Positions 15,543 to 24,087 are shown, counted from the first letter of the stretch. The stretch: DNA of 38,054 nucleotides from Streptomyces sp. NRRL F-6492 (GCF_001280125.1 NZ_LGEG01000252.1:1-38054); one strand, 5' to 3'. Notes: generated from the sequence alone by a model not told the origin. Program-made: numbers and translations.

Positions 15543-16733
15543 GTGAGCGGACACGCGATCCCGGACGCCGTCCGCCCCGTGGAACCCGTGGAACCCGTGG
15601 GCCCTGTGGAACCCGTGGGCCCTGTGGAACCCGTGGGCCCTGTGGAACCCGTGGGCTCCGTGGACGTCGTCTGTCTCGGTGAGTCCATGGTCACCTTCCT
15701 CCCCTCCCGACCGGGCCGCCTCGCGGACGTCCCCTCCTTCACCCGCGCGATCGGCGGCGCCGAGTCCAACGTCGCCTGCGTCCTGGCCGCCGCCGGACAC
15801 CGCGCCAAGTGGGTCGGCCGCGTCGGCCGCGACGGCTTCGGCGACCACCTGGTCGACGTCATCGGCGGCCACGGCGTGGACGTCACCGCCGTCGGCCGCG
15901 ACCCGCACCGGCCGACCGGGATCTACTTCCGCACGGACGAGGACCGGGCCACCGACGCCCACGAGGTCGTCTACTACCGGGCCGGTTCCGCCGCCTCGGC
16001 CATGTCGCCCGCGACCGTCCCGTACGAGAGCGTCGACGGCGCCCGGATCCTGCACCTCACCGGCATCACCGCCGCCCTCTCCGGGGACTGCCTGGCCCTG
16101 GTGCGGGAGCTCACCGCCCCGCGCCCCGGCCGGCCGCTCGTCTCCTTCGACGTCAACCACCGGCCCGCCCTGTGGCGCGCCGGCGACGCCCCCGGCGTGC
16201 TCCTCGGGCTCGCCCGCCGCGCCGACGTCGTCTTCGTCGGGGCGGACGAGGCGGAACGGCTGTGGGGCCTGGCGGACCCCCGCGCGGTCTTCGACGCGCT
16301 CCCCGAACCGGGGACCGTCGTGGTCAAGCTGGGCGGGACCGGGGCCGTCGCCGTCGACCGGGGAGCCCATGAGGACGAGGGGGACGGGGTCTTCGTCCCC
16401 GCGCCCCGCGTCGACGTCGTCTCCCCGATCGGCGCCGGGGACGCCTTCGCCGCCGGCTTCCTCTCCGCGACCCTGCGCGGCCTCGGCCTCGGGGCCCGGC
16501 TCCGGCACGGGCACCTCGCGGCCGCCGCCGCCCTCACCGTCCCCGGCGACCTGGCCGCCCCGCCCCGCCGCGACCGCGCCGACCGCCTGGCCGCGCTCGG
16601 CGACGAGGACTGGGGGACACTTCACCTCGGCCCCGGCTGGACGGAGGCCGACGAGAAGGACCCCGGCCGGACGGGCGACGACCCGCGGGGCCCCGGCCGT
16701 ACGGGGGACGACCAGGAGGTACGCACGCCATGA
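15543..16733 (+). CDS. PfkB/ribokinase-family carbohydrate kinase
   Basis: This 396-aa kinase starts its core at [13 protein letters not shown], followed by [12 protein letters not shown] (substrate glycines), then [10 protein letters not shown] and the signature [13 protein letters not shown], with the catalytic base D300. The pattern fits 2-keto-3-deoxygluconate kinase-type members. The true substrate is unknown; in this D-amino-acid locus it may be a hydroxy- or keto-acid-derived sugar. The GTG at 15543 follows AGGGAG at 7 nt. Two oddities: about 40 N-terminal residues before the core contain hexapeptide VEPVGP repeats, and the C-terminus ends in a Gly/Asp/Arg-rich tail. Its stop overlaps the IclR start (ATGA). 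Confidence 0.88.
   Translation: MSGHAIPDAVRPVEPVEPVGPVEPVGPVEPVGPVEPVGSVDVVCLGESMVTFLPSRPGRLADVPSFTRAIGGAESNVACVLAAAGHRAKWVGRVGRDGFGDHLVDVIGGHGVDVTAVGRDPHRPTGIYFRTDEDRATDAHEVVYYRAGSAASAMSPATVPYESVDGARILHLTGITAALSGDCLALVRELTAPRPGRPLVSFDVNHRPALWRAGDAPGVLLGLARRADVVFVGADEAERLWGLADPRAVFDALPEPGTVVVKLGGTGAVAVDRGAHEDEGDGVFVPAPRVDVVSPIGAGDAFAAGFLSATLRGLGLGARLRHGHLAAAAALTVPGDLAAPPRRDRADRLAALGDEDWGTLHLGPGWTEADEKDPGRTGDDPRGPGRTGDDQEVRTP
15588..15659 (+). repeat. 18-bp tandem repeat inside the kinase gene
   Basis: Three exact copies of GTGGAACCCGTGGGCCCT (15588-15605, 15606-15623, 15624-15641) are followed by a degenerate fourth (15642-15659). Each encodes VEPVGP in frame, so copy-number change would not break the gene. 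Confidence 0.95.
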
Positions 16734-17491
16734 GCCAGACCGTCGACCGGGCGCTCAGCATCCTGCCGCTGCTCGCGCGGGGCCCCGCCGACCTCGGGCA
16801 GGTCGCCGAGAGCCTCGGCGTCCACAAGTCCACGGCCCTGCGGCTGCTGCGCACCCTCCACGAGCACGGCCTCGTCCACCGCCAGCAGGACCAGCGCTAC
16901 CGCCTCGGCGCCCGGCTCTTCGCGCTCGCGCAGGAGGCCGTGGAGAACCTCGACATCCGGGAGATCGCCCACCCCTACCTCACCGCCCTCAACGAGCGGA
17001 TCGGGCACACGATCCACCTCGCGGTGTACGAGGAGGGCGAGGTCCTCTACATCGACAAGGTCGAGAGCCGCTACCCGGTCCGGATGTACTCGCGCATCGG
17101 CAGGCCCGTCGCGATCACCGTCGCCGCCGTCGCCAAGCTGCTCCTGGCCGACCTGCCCGAGGCCGAGCGGCGCGCGGTCGCCGCGAAGCTCGACTACCCC
17201 CCGTACACGCCCCGTTCGACGCCGAACGCCGCCGCCTTCCTCAAGGAGCTGGCGACCGTGCGCGAGCAGGGGTGGGCCACCGACCTCGGCGGCCACGAGG
17301 AGTCCATCAACTGCGTCGGCGCCCCCGTCCGGGGCGCCGACGGGCGGGTCGTCGCGGCCATGTCGGTCTCGGCGCCCAACGTGGTCGTCACGGCCGAGGA
17401 ACTCCTCACCCTCCTCCCGCAGGTGCGCCGCACCGCGGACGCCATCAGCCGGGAGTACTCCGGCACCGCCCCGACCAAGGACACCGCATGA
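16730..17491 (+). CDS. IclR-family transcriptional regulator
   Basis: This 253-aa regulator has a winged helix-turn-helix at about residues 1-60 (VDRALSILPLLA, QVAESLGVHKSTALRLLRTL) and a C-terminal effector domain of GAF-like IclR type (EEGEVLYIDKVES, LGGHEESINCVGAPVRG with the conserved Cys). It is translationally coupled to the kinase (ATGA overlap; AGGAGGT 9 nt upstream) and to ridA downstream (another ATGA). It most likely senses a metabolite of the D-amino-acid pathway and controls both divergent operons through the 15440-15456 dyad. Confidence 0.93.
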   Translation: MSQTVDRALSILPLLARGPADLGQVAESLGVHKSTALRLLRTLHEHGLVHRQQDQRYRLGARLFALAQEAVENLDIREIAHPYLTALNERIGHTIHLAVYEEGEVLYIDKVESRYPVRMYSRIGRPVAITVAAVAKLLLADLPEAERRAVAAKLDYPPYTPRSTPNAAAFLKELATVREQGWATDLGGHEESINCVGAPVRGADGRVVAAMSVSAPNVVVTAEELLTLLPQVRRTADAISREYSGTAPTKDTA

Positions 17492-17910
17492 GCGAGCAGA
17501 CGACCGAGAAGACCGCCCTGACCCCGGCGACCCACACCACCCCGCCCGCGAAGTTCTCGCACGGCGTGAAGAAGGGCAACATCCTCCAGGTGGCGGGCCA
17601 GGTCGGCTTCCTGCCCGCCGTCGAGGGGCAGGCCCCCGCCGTCGCGGGCCCGACCCTGCGCGAGCAGACCCTCCAGACCTTCGCCAACGTCAAGGCGATC
17701 CTGGAGGAGGGCGGCGCGACCTGGGACGACGTGATGATGACGCGCGTCTACCTGACGGACGTGGACCACTTCGCCGAGATGAACGAGATCTACAACCAGT
17801 ACTTCGAGGAGCAGGGCCTCAAGGCCCCCGCCTCCGCCCGCACCACCGTCTACGTCGGCCTCCCGCCCGGCCTCCTCATCGAGATCGACGCGCTGGCGGT
17901 CCTGGGCTGA
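17488..17910 (+). CDS. ridA: RidA-family enamine/imine deaminase
   Basis: This 140-aa protein of the RidA/YjgF/UK114 family hydrolyses reactive 2-aminoacrylate-type enamines and imines to keto acids and ammonia. The catalytic/binding landmarks are visible: GNILQVAGQVGF near the N-terminus, ASARTTVYVGLPPG with the carboxylate-binding Arg, and LIEIDALAVL with the acidic residue. It is last in the kinase-IclR-RidA operon, joined by ATGA overlap. Its chemistry is exactly what a PLP-dependent D-serine/D-threonine dehydratase, encoded divergently next door, would need. A hairpin terminator follows. Confidence 0.93.
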   Translation: MSEQTTEKTALTPATHTTPPAKFSHGVKKGNILQVAGQVGFLPAVEGQAPAVAGPTLREQTLQTFANVKAILEEGGATWDDVMMTRVYLTDVDHFAEMNEIYNQYFEEQGLKAPASARTTVYVGLPPGLLIEIDALAVLG

Positions 17911-17938
17911 GAAGCCCCTCCGGGTGCGACGGCGGAAG

Positions 17939-17971
17939 CGGGCCCGCACCTCCCCGGGAGGTACGGGCCCG
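17939..17971. terminator. Bidirectional hairpin between convergent genes
   Basis: CGGGCCCG at 17939-17946 pairs with its copy at 17964-17971. Inside, ACCTCCC pairs with GGGAGGT, with one C-A mismatch between the two stems. It lies between ridA (ends 17910) and the EcsC-like gene (ends 17993). Confidence 0.75.
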
Positions 17972-17992
17972 CACCGGTCCTTCCGGCTCGCG

Positions 17993-18865
17993 TCAGGCGG
18001 GAGAGGGCTCGGTGCGCCCCGCGGCGGAACCGCGGACGTCCCCGTCCACGACGTCCCCGTCCACGACTTCCCCGTTCACGACTTCCCCGTTCACGACGTC
18101 TCCGTCCGCGGCGCGGCGCGCCGGGTTCGCCAGCTCCAGGCCGGAGAGGTGCTTCTTCAGCCTTTTCGCCATGGGGCGGGAGGTCGCGAGGGTGAGTCCG
18201 CCGGAGACGACGGCGCCGACGACGGGGATGGCCTTGGAGACGGTCTTCGCGAAGGTCTGCTTCGTCATCTCGACGCCGAGATAGGCCGCGACCTTCTTCA
18301 CGATCGGGTAGACGACGCCCTGGGTGAGCGCCTTCTGGGGCAGTTTCCTGGCGACTTCCTTCGCCATCATTCCCGAGATCTGCCCCACGGCGGTGTTCGC
18401 CGACTGGGTGCCGAACATCACGCCGACGAAGAGCGTGAGGACCCCCTTGGTGGCGTCGTCGAGATCGTCGCTGCTGGTGGAGAGCAGGTCGGGCCAGCTG
18501 TAGAGGTAGGCCAGCTTCTGCGCGATGCGCAGCATGTGGCTCATGTACTGGGCCATGTCGGTGGGAACGGTGACGGGCAGGGCGAAGATGCCGGGCATTC
18601 CGGCGGCCGCGGAGAGGGCCCCGGCTTTGCTGGTCTCGTAGGTGATGGAGGCGTCGGCCGCCTTGTCCAGGATGTCGAGGGGGATTCCCGCCGCCGCGGG
18701 GGTCTCCTCGATCGCCGTGCGGATCTCGTCCTCGGAGCAGTGACGGGCCAGCGCGCTTCGGAGGTACGCCTCCCTGTCGATGCGTACGCCCGGAAGGTTC
18801 GCCACGCTCGCCAGTACGGCGGAGAAACGCGACTCCGGGTTCTCACTCGCTCTGCTCTTGGCCAT
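17993..18865 (-). CDS. EcsC-like protein with repeat tail
   Basis: This 290-aa protein has an N-terminal helical region, then a long stretch typical of EcsC-family proteins: alternating hydrophobic segments (GALSAAAGMPGIFALPVTVPTDMAQYMSHML, TLFVGVMFG, PVVGAVVSGGLTLATSRPMA) without a convincing multi-pass topology. The family's function is poorly known. The C-terminus is five 5-residue repeats of VVNGE/VVDGD type. The ATG at 18865 has only a weak ribosome binding site. The gene is single, convergent with ridA, and shielded from the carboxypeptidase transcript upstream by a strong terminator. The family call is moderate. Confidence 0.6.
   Translation of the reverse strand: MAKSRASENPESRFSAVLASVANLPGVRIDREAYLRSALARHCSEDEIRTAIEETPAAAGIPLDILDKAADASITYETSKAGALSAAAGMPGIFALPVTVPTDMAQYMSHMLRIAQKLAYLYSWPDLLSTSSDDLDDATKGVLTLFVGVMFGTQSANTAVGQISGMMAKEVARKLPQKALTQGVVYPIVKKVAAYLGVEMTKQTFAKTVSKAIPVVGAVVSGGLTLATSRPMAKRLKKHLSGLELANPARRAADGDVVNGEVVNGEVVDGDVVDGDVRGSAAGRTEPSPA
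18035..18109 (-). repeat. Five 15-bp tandem repeats in the EcsC-like gene
   Basis: Units of the form GACGTCCCCGTCCAC on the plus strand run at 18035, 18050, 18065, 18080 and 18095. Two are the variant GACTTCCCCGTTCAC. They encode the acidic VVNGE/VVDGD pentapeptides in frame. Confidence 0.95.
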
Positions 18866-19008
18866 GGCAGGAATCTACAGTCCTGCGACACTCCTGCACC
18901 GTGAACAACCGATATTGGGAAAAGGCAGTTGGCGTACCCGATGCGCGGTGGGCGCGGAGGTCTCCGCTCTCTTTCGCGGCATGCCGCGCCGGCCGGGAGC
19001 GACCGGGA

Positions 19009-19040
19009 GGGGCCGGCGGAGGAGATCCTCCGCCGGCCCC
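19009..19040 (-). terminator. Terminator of the carboxypeptidase gene
   Basis: A perfect 15-bp stem (19009-19023 with 19026-19040) with a 2-nt nominal loop lies 16 nt past the stop of the minus-strand M14 gene. Confidence 0.8.
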
Positions 19041-19055
19041 GGAACGTCCACCGGA

Positions 19056-20435
19056 TCAGGCCGCGCAGTACTGCCCCTGCTTGCCGATCGAGCGGTACAT
19101 GCAGTCGGCGTTCTCCAGGAGTTGGAGCACCGCGTCCCGGTTGCGGGCGGTTTCGCGTTCGATGACCTCGTCGGGCGGGTAGAAGCCGCCGCCGGAGGAC
19201 GAGGCCGGGTACATCTCGAAGGTGTACGCGAAGATCTTCTGGGCGCCCCACAGGTAGTCGTCGATCGAGCCGTCCGTGACGTACAGGTCGCTGGACTGCT
19301 CGGGGGTGTAGCCGTTGCTCGCGGCCATCTTCTTGCCCACGGCCGCGAAGGCGTTCCGGTCGTCCTGGGTCATGCCGGGGGCGGTGTCGGCGGTGGTCCA
19401 GCCGAACGGCCAGAGGACCAGCTCGCTGTACGTGTGGAAGTCGATCGCCGCCTTGATCTGCTGCTTCCCGCCGACCACCCGGGAGCGGACGAAGTCGGCG
19501 ACGACCTTCACCTCGGGGGCGGACTCGGGGGCCGTGCCCCGGTAGGTCTCGGAGCTCTTGGTGCCGGAGGAGCCGCCGCAGCAGCCCCACTTGTAGTCCC
19601 AGTTCCGGTTCGTGTCCGTGCCGACGTACGAGGAGCCGGAGTTGGGCTGCCGGTTCTTGCGCCAGCTGCGGTAGGAGCCGGAGGCGATGTCGTACTCGCC
19701 GCCGTCCGGGTTGAGGTCGGGGACGATCCAGATCTCGCGCCCGTTCACGGCGTTGGTGACCCTGCTGTCCGTGCCGTAGCCCGCGCCGAGTTCGCGCAGC
19801 AGGTAGAGCGCCATCTCGACGGTGAGGTGCTCGCGGGCGTGCTGGTGGTGGGTGAAGAGGACCTCGGGCTCGTTCTCGTCGGCGGCCACGTTGTCGCTGA
19901 TCTTGATCGCGACGACGTCCCGGCCCTCGTACGACTTGCCGATGACCCGCTTGCTCATGATCGAGGGGTACTGGGCGAGCCGCTGGTTGATCTCCGCGTT
20001 CGCCTCGGCGTAGTTGTGGTAGCGGGAGTCCGCCGACGGGAAGTCCAGCGGGCCGAGCGCCGACCGGGCGGCCTCGCCCCGGTCCGGCGGGCCCGGCAGG
20101 GCGACGGGCTCGTAGCCCAGGGCCCTGAGGCGCCCGAGCTGCGCGGCGTTGGCGCTGACCACGACCGCGCGGGCGTCGACCTCGTCGATCGAGACCCCGG
20201 TGGCGGCGAGCGCGGTGCGGGCGGCCGGGGTGGCGGGTCCGGCCACCTCGTACTGCCGGACCACCTCCTCGGCCGCGGCGGAGGAGCGGGTGGTGGTGCC
20301 GGCGGCGGTCGACGCCGGGTCGGCCCCGGCGGGCGTCGAGAGCGCGGAGAGGGGTGCCACGAGGGCGAGTGCCACGAGGGCCGCGAGGGTGGCGGGCCTC
20401 CTGCCGGGCCTCCTGGCGCGGAGGGAACGTCGCAT
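19056..20435 (-). CDS. Secreted zinc carboxypeptidase, M14 family
   Basis: This 459-aa secreted metallopeptidase removes C-terminal residues. A basic N-terminus plus hydrophobic core (about residues 14-38, ending AGA-DP) is a Sec signal. An activation-type pro-region (about 55-115: [21 protein letters not shown]) follows, then the catalytic domain. The zinc ligands are H199 and E202 (HAREH) and H334 (DFHTYSEL). The catalytic Glu is E407 (YTFEMYP), and the Arg/Asn substrate site is DTNRNW. Several Cys (CCGG, DCMYR...QYC) suggest disulfides. The ATG at 20435 has AGGAGA at 6 nt. It is divergent from the kinase gene. Confidence 0.93.
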   Translation of the reverse strand: MRRSLRARRPGRRPATLAALVALALVAPLSALSTPAGADPASTAAGTTTRSSAAAEEVVRQYEVAGPATPAARTALAATGVSIDEVDARAVVVSANAAQLGRLRALGYEPVALPGPPDRGEAARSALGPLDFPSADSRYHNYAEANAEINQRLAQYPSIMSKRVIGKSYEGRDVVAIKISDNVAADENEPEVLFTHHQHAREHLTVEMALYLLRELGAGYGTDSRVTNAVNGREIWIVPDLNPDGGEYDIASGSYRSWRKNRQPNSGSSYVGTDTNRNWDYKWGCCGGSSGTKSSETYRGTAPESAPEVKVVADFVRSRVVGGKQQIKAAIDFHTYSELVLWPFGWTTADTAPGMTQDDRNAFAAVGKKMAASNGYTPEQSSDLYVTDGSIDDYLWGAQKIFAYTFEMYPASSSGGGFYPPDEVIERETARNRDAVLQLLENADCMYRSIGKQGQYCAA

Positions 20436-20578
20436 GCTGTCTCCTGGGTGGGGAGGGTGGGGGGTGCGACAACGACGAAGCGGAAACGGGGGTGGTGCGA
20501 GGGGGCGGTGCGGGTCGTGCGGGGTGTTCCGGACATGGTGAGGTCATGTCATGGACCGGTCAAGAGACGGACTTCGGC

Positions 20579-20594
20579 CATACTGTCCCGCGTG
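20579..20594 (+). promoter_or_regulatory. Possible leaderless promoter -10 of the kinase gene
   Basis: CATACT (20579-20584) matches a -10 element and lies only 7 nt before the GTG start, so transcription would begin at or next to the start codon. No Shine-Dalgarno is visible. No good -35 is seen. Confidence 0.35.
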
Positions 20595-21872
20595 GGGACC
20601 CTCATCGGCAGATACGTCATCGAGCACAAGCTGGGCGAAGGCGGCATGGGCACCGTCTACCTTGCCCGATCGCGCGGCGGACGCGCCGTCGCCGTCAAAG
20701 TGGCGCGGCCGGAACTCGCCTCCGACCCCTCCTTCCGCGCACGCTTCCGCGCCGAGGTCGCCGCGGCCCGCAGGGTCGGCGGCTTCCACACCGCGCAGGT
20801 CGTCGACGCCGACCCCGACGCCGAGGCGCCCTGGCTCGCCACCGCCTACGTCCCCGGCCCCACCCTCGCCGGACTCGTCACCGCCGAGGGCCCCATGGAC
20901 GAGCCGCGGCTGCGCGCGCTCGGGGCCGCGCTCGCGGAGGCCCTGGAGGCCATCCACGCCTGCGGGCTCGTCCACCGCGACCTCAAGCCCGGCAACATCG
21001 TCATGGCCCCCGACGGGCCGCGCGTCCTCGACTTCGGGATCGCCCGCGCCCTGGAGTCGACCCGCCTCACCGCCACCGGCTCCGCCTTCGGCACCCCCGG
21101 CTACCTCGCCCCCGAACAGGCCCTCGGCGAGGAGGTGACGGGCGCCGCCGACGTCTTCGCCCTCGGCGCCGTCCTCGTCGCCGCCGCGGGCGGCCGCCCC
21201 TTCGGGGAGGGCACGCCGATGGGCCTCATGTACCGCTCGGTCCACGAGGCCCCGGACCTCGCCTCCGTCCCGGAGGCGCTGCGCGGCCTGGTGGCCCGCT
21301 GCCTCGCCAAGGACCCGGCCGGACGCCCCACGCCGGACGAGATCCTGGACGCGCTGGGGGAGGGGGGACCGCATCCCGCCACGGTGGTCGTACCGGCGGC
21401 CCCCGCCCACGGGCCCCCGCCGGGACAGGCACCGCCACCGGGACACGCACCCCCGCACGTGCCGCCCCAGGGGTTCGGGCCCCCGCGGGGCTTCGGAGCC
21501 CCGGGCGCCTTCGCCGTACCGCCGCCGCCCTCCGTACCGCCCGGCGCCGTACCCCTCGGATTCGTACCCCCCGGATCCGTACGCCCCGGGTTCGTGCCGG
21601 AGTTCGTGGCCGCCGACCGGGTGTCCGGGATCGTCGTCGACGGCTCCGGCGTCCACCTCCAGCTCTACGGCGATGAGGTGGACTTCGGCTGGGAGGAGAT
21701 CTCGGGCGTGGACCTGCTGCGGACCCGCCGCGGCCGGGGACTGCGCGTCGTGGTCTCGCTCCACGGCGGCGGCGCGTACACGTGCGAGCTCGACGGCCGC
21801 CGCGCCGCCCGGGTCGAGGAGTGGGTGGCCCGGCTCGACCCGGTCCTGGCCACGTTCCTGCCCCGCCGCTGA
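20592..21872 (+). CDS. Serine/threonine protein kinase (soluble, PH-like C-terminal domain)
   Basis: This 426-aa Hanks-type kinase has the Gly loop LGEGGMGTVY, ATP-binding Lys K36 (VAVKVA), catalytic HRDLKPGN (D130), DFG (D147), and the activation loop ending GTPGYLAPEQ. The kinase domain ends near residue 255. A Pro/Gly/Ala-rich linker of about 80 residues (PPGQAPPPGH...) follows, then a compact beta-rich domain (about 340-426: SGIVVDGSGVHLQLYGDEVDFGWEEISGVDL) that looks PH-like. There is no transmembrane segment, unlike PknB, so it should be cytosolic. Start GTG 20592 is chosen because kinase homology begins within 6 residues (GTLIGRYVIEHKLGEGG). Confidence 0.92.
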   Translation: MGTLIGRYVIEHKLGEGGMGTVYLARSRGGRAVAVKVARPELASDPSFRARFRAEVAAARRVGGFHTAQVVDADPDAEAPWLATAYVPGPTLAGLVTAEGPMDEPRLRALGAALAEALEAIHACGLVHRDLKPGNIVMAPDGPRVLDFGIARALESTRLTATGSAFGTPGYLAPEQALGEEVTGAADVFALGAVLVAAAGGRPFGEGTPMGLMYRSVHEAPDLASVPEALRGLVARCLAKDPAGRPTPDEILDALGEGGPHPATVVVPAAPAHGPPPGQAPPPGHAPPHVPPQGFGPPRGFGAPGAFAVPPPPSVPPGAVPLGFVPPGSVRPGFVPEFVAADRVSGIVVDGSGVHLQLYGDEVDFGWEEISGVDLLRTRRGRGLRVVVSLHGGGAYTCELDGRRAARVEEWVARLDPVLATFLPRR

Positions 21873-21898
21873 CGGATCCCGGAAGGCCCCGGGAACGA

Positions 21899-21930
21899 CG
21901 CGGCGCCGCCGGGAGAGCGGCGGCGCCGCG
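21899..21930. terminator. Bidirectional hairpin between kinase and chitinase genes
   Basis: A perfect 13-bp stem (21899-21911 with 21918-21930) with a 6-nt loop lies between the convergent stops at 21872 and 21961. Confidence 0.8.
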
Positions 21931-21960
21931 GAGCCCGTACGGGGACGGGGAGGGAACCCG

Positions 21961-23673
21961 TTACGGGAGGCCGTGCACGTGCGGACCGACCGCGTTCGAC
22001 CAGGCGTTGCCGGCCGTCGCGTCCCAGTTGGTGGACCAGGTCATGGCGCCGCGCAGCGACGGCCAGGCCTGGGCCGGCTTGAAGGAGCCGCAGTTGGTGA
22101 GCTTGGTCAGGCAGTCGAGCGCGTTGTTCACGACCTGCGGGGAGACGTAGCCGCTGCTCGCGCCCCGGGTGGAGGCGGGGACGCCCAGACCGACCTGGGA
22201 CGGGTCGAGGCCGCCCTGGATCTGGATGCAGGCGAGCGCGGTGAGGAAGTCCACCGAGCCCTGGCTGTAGACCTTGCCGTCGCAGCCCAGCATCGAACCG
22301 CTGTTGTAGTACTGCGTGTTGACCACCGTGAGGATGTCCTTCACGGCGAGCGCGGTCTTGAAGTACTCCGTGCCCGTGGACTGCATGTCGATGGTCTGCG
22401 GGGCCATCGTGATCACCAGGCTCGAACCCGCCTTCGCGGAGAGCTGGCGCAGCGCCTTGGTGAGGTACGTGGAGTTGATGCCGTGTTCGAGGTCGATGTC
22501 GACGCCGTTGAAGCCGTACTCCTGCATCAGGGCGTACGTGCTGTTGGCGAAGGCGGTGGCGCTCGCGTCGCTGTTGATCGTGACGTTGCCCTTCTCGCCG
22601 CCGACGGAGATGATCACGGACTTGCCGGCCGCCTTCTTGGCCGCGACGTCGGCCTTGAAGTCGGCGACCGAGGCGTAGCCGACGGCCGGGTCCAGGTTGA
22701 AGACGATCTGGCCGGGCGTGGCGGTCGAGTCGGCGAAGGAGACGGCGATGATGTCGTACGCCGCCTGCACGTCCCGCAGCTTCTGCTTGGCCGCGCCGTT
22801 GTCGAAGTTCTGCCAGTAGCCGGTCACGGCGTGCTTGGGCACGGCCGGGCCGGGGCCGGTCTGGTTCTTCGCGGTGCGCGCCGACACGGCGGCGGACTTC
22901 GCGGACTCGCCCGCGGCGTTCGTCGCGGAGACCTGGAACTGGTAGGCGGTGTCGGCGGTGAGCCCGGTGACCGTGGCGGAGGTGCCGCTCACGGTCTGCG
23001 GGTTGGCGCCGTCCCGGTACACCTTGTAGGCCGTCGCGCCGGAGACCGCGCCCCAGCTCAGGCTCACGGAGGAGGAGGTGACGGTGCCCGCCGCGAGGCC
23101 GGCCGGGGTGGTCGGGACGACCGGGTCGGGGTCCTGGCCGCCGCCCCCGTCGGGCCCGTAGACGCTCACGTCGTCGACGAGGTAGGGGGAGGTGCCGTAC
23201 CAGCCGTGGGTGTAGATCTCGACCGAGGTGGTGGCGGCGCCCGTGGTGAAGGTGGTGGTCAGCTGCTTCCAGGAGGGGGAGTCCGGCGTCCAGGTGGACA
23301 CCGTGCCGGTGCCGGTCCCGGTGCCGCTCGCGCCGAGGTAGGCGTAGCCGCCCTGGACCCAGGCGCTCAGCGTGTACGTCGAGTTGGGCTTCACGGCCAC
23401 GGTCTGCACGCACTTGGCGTTGTCGAGACCGGCCGGGCTCGCCTTGAGGGCGCCGGTCCCGGTGCGGACCGGCGAGGAGACGGCGGCGCCGCTCCCGGCG
23501 GAACAGGCCCAGTTGGCGAGGCCGTTCTCGAAGCCCGCGTTCTTGGCGACGTTGACGTCCGCCGCCTGGGCGGTGCCGGCTCCGCCGACGAGGACGAGCC
23601 CGGAGCCGACGGCGAGGGCGAGGGCTCCGCCGAGCCATCCGCGTCCGCGCGGGCGGGTGGTGGTGCGGTCCAC
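21961..23673 (-). CDS. Secreted chitinase: CBM, FnIII and GH18 domains
   Basis: This exported endo-acting chitinase is about 570 aa long. A Sec signal ends near AQA-AD. A beta-sandwich carbohydrate-binding domain follows (about 40-175: NAGFENGLANW..., VDDVSVYG), then a Gly/Asp/Pro linker, one fibronectin type III domain (about 190-275) and GH18. The catalytic motif GVDIDLEHG places D394-x-D396-x-E398 (ATG numbering), with E398 the proton donor. The usual start would be the ATG at 23679, but GGAGG abuts that ATG with no spacer. The in-frame GTG at 23673 sits 6 nt from GGAGG and is preferred. Chitin use fits the DasR-type operator upstream. Confidence 0.93.
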   Translation of the reverse strand: MDRTTTRPRGRGWLGGALALAVGSGLVLVGGAGTAQAADVNVAKNAGFENGLANWACSAGSGAAVSSPVRTGTGALKASPAGLDNAKCVQTVAVKPNSTYTLSAWVQGGYAYLGASGTGTGTGTVSTWTPDSPSWKQLTTTFTTGAATTSVEIYTHGWYGTSPYLVDDVSVYGPDGGGGQDPDPVVPTTPAGLAAGTVTSSSVSLSWGAVSGATAYKVYRDGANPQTVSGTSATVTGLTADTAYQFQVSATNAAGESAKSAAVSARTAKNQTGPGPAVPKHAVTGYWQNFDNGAAKQKLRDVQAAYDIIAVSFADSTATPGQIVFNLDPAVGYASVADFKADVAAKKAAGKSVIISVGGEKGNVTINSDASATAFANSTYALMQEYGFNGVDIDLEHGINSTYLTKALRQLSAKAGSSLVITMAPQTIDMQSTGTEYFKTALAVKDILTVVNTQYYNSGSMLGCDGKVYSQGSVDFLTALACIQIQGGLDPSQVGLGVPASTRGASSGYVSPQVVNNALDCLTKLTNCGSFKPAQAWPSLRGAMTWSTNWDATAGNAWSNAVGPHVHGLP

Positions 23674-23710
23674 GTGCATCCTCCGTGGGGGAGTTGGGGA
23701 TGTGGAGGTG

Positions 23711-23775
23711 CCGTACGTCGTCGTACGGAGGGGTTCGTACGGGGGTACGAGGCGGTACGAGGGGTACGGGTTCGG
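23711..23775. repeat. TACG-rich repeats and hairpin in the chitinase 5' leader
   Basis: CCGTACG (23711-23717) and CGTACGG (23722-23728) form a perfect 7-bp hairpin. Four more GTACG/GTACGGG units follow at about 10-13-nt steps to 23770. All lie between the promoter region and the chitinase start, so they would be in the mRNA leader. Confidence 0.6.
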
Positions 23776-23802
23776 ACGGTGGCCACCGTTGTGCGAACAA
23801 GC

Positions 23803-23827
23803 TGGTCCAGACCAATCGCGTTGTCAA
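23803..23827 (-). promoter_or_regulatory. Chitinase promoter: TTGACA -35 with DasR-type (dre) operator
   Basis: On the minus strand a perfect TTGACA (23827-23822) is followed 7 nt later by the dyad TGGTCTGGACCA (23814-23803). The known DasR element is centred on TGGTCTAGACCA, so this matches at all arm positions and differs only at the centre. DasR represses chitin and N-acetylglucosamine genes, so the site fits the target, and its place between -35 and -10 fits repression. Confidence 0.8.
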
Positions 23828-24087
23828 GACCTCTGGCGGCAAACGGTGTTCGGGCGGCGGGACGAGTCCGGGCCGGAAAGGGCCGTGGGGCCCAGGTTCC
23901 GGGCCCAGGACCGGGGCCCAGGGGCCGGACCCAAATAAATGGGGGCAGCTTGGCGGATTGTGTGTTCACCACCCCGGGGGACGTGGATAAGGTGCAGAGG
24001 CGGCCGCACCCCGGTGTGACGCCGCGAACGCGGTAAGTGAACCGTGACCCCCGCGACCCCGGGGGCCGGAGGGGACGGGGGCCCGAC

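Noticed and set aside
15588..15659. CRISPR-like spacing of short repeats
   Set aside because: The units are contiguous with no spacers, and they are coding.
12476..17910. D-amino-acid locus as a secondary-metabolite cluster
   Set aside because: No synthetase, carrier protein or exporter is present; catabolism explains all the genes.
18780..20591. A long in-frame 5' extension of the kinase gene
   Set aside because: It is antisense to the carboxypeptidase gene and low-complexity. Kinase homology begins just after the GTG at 20592.
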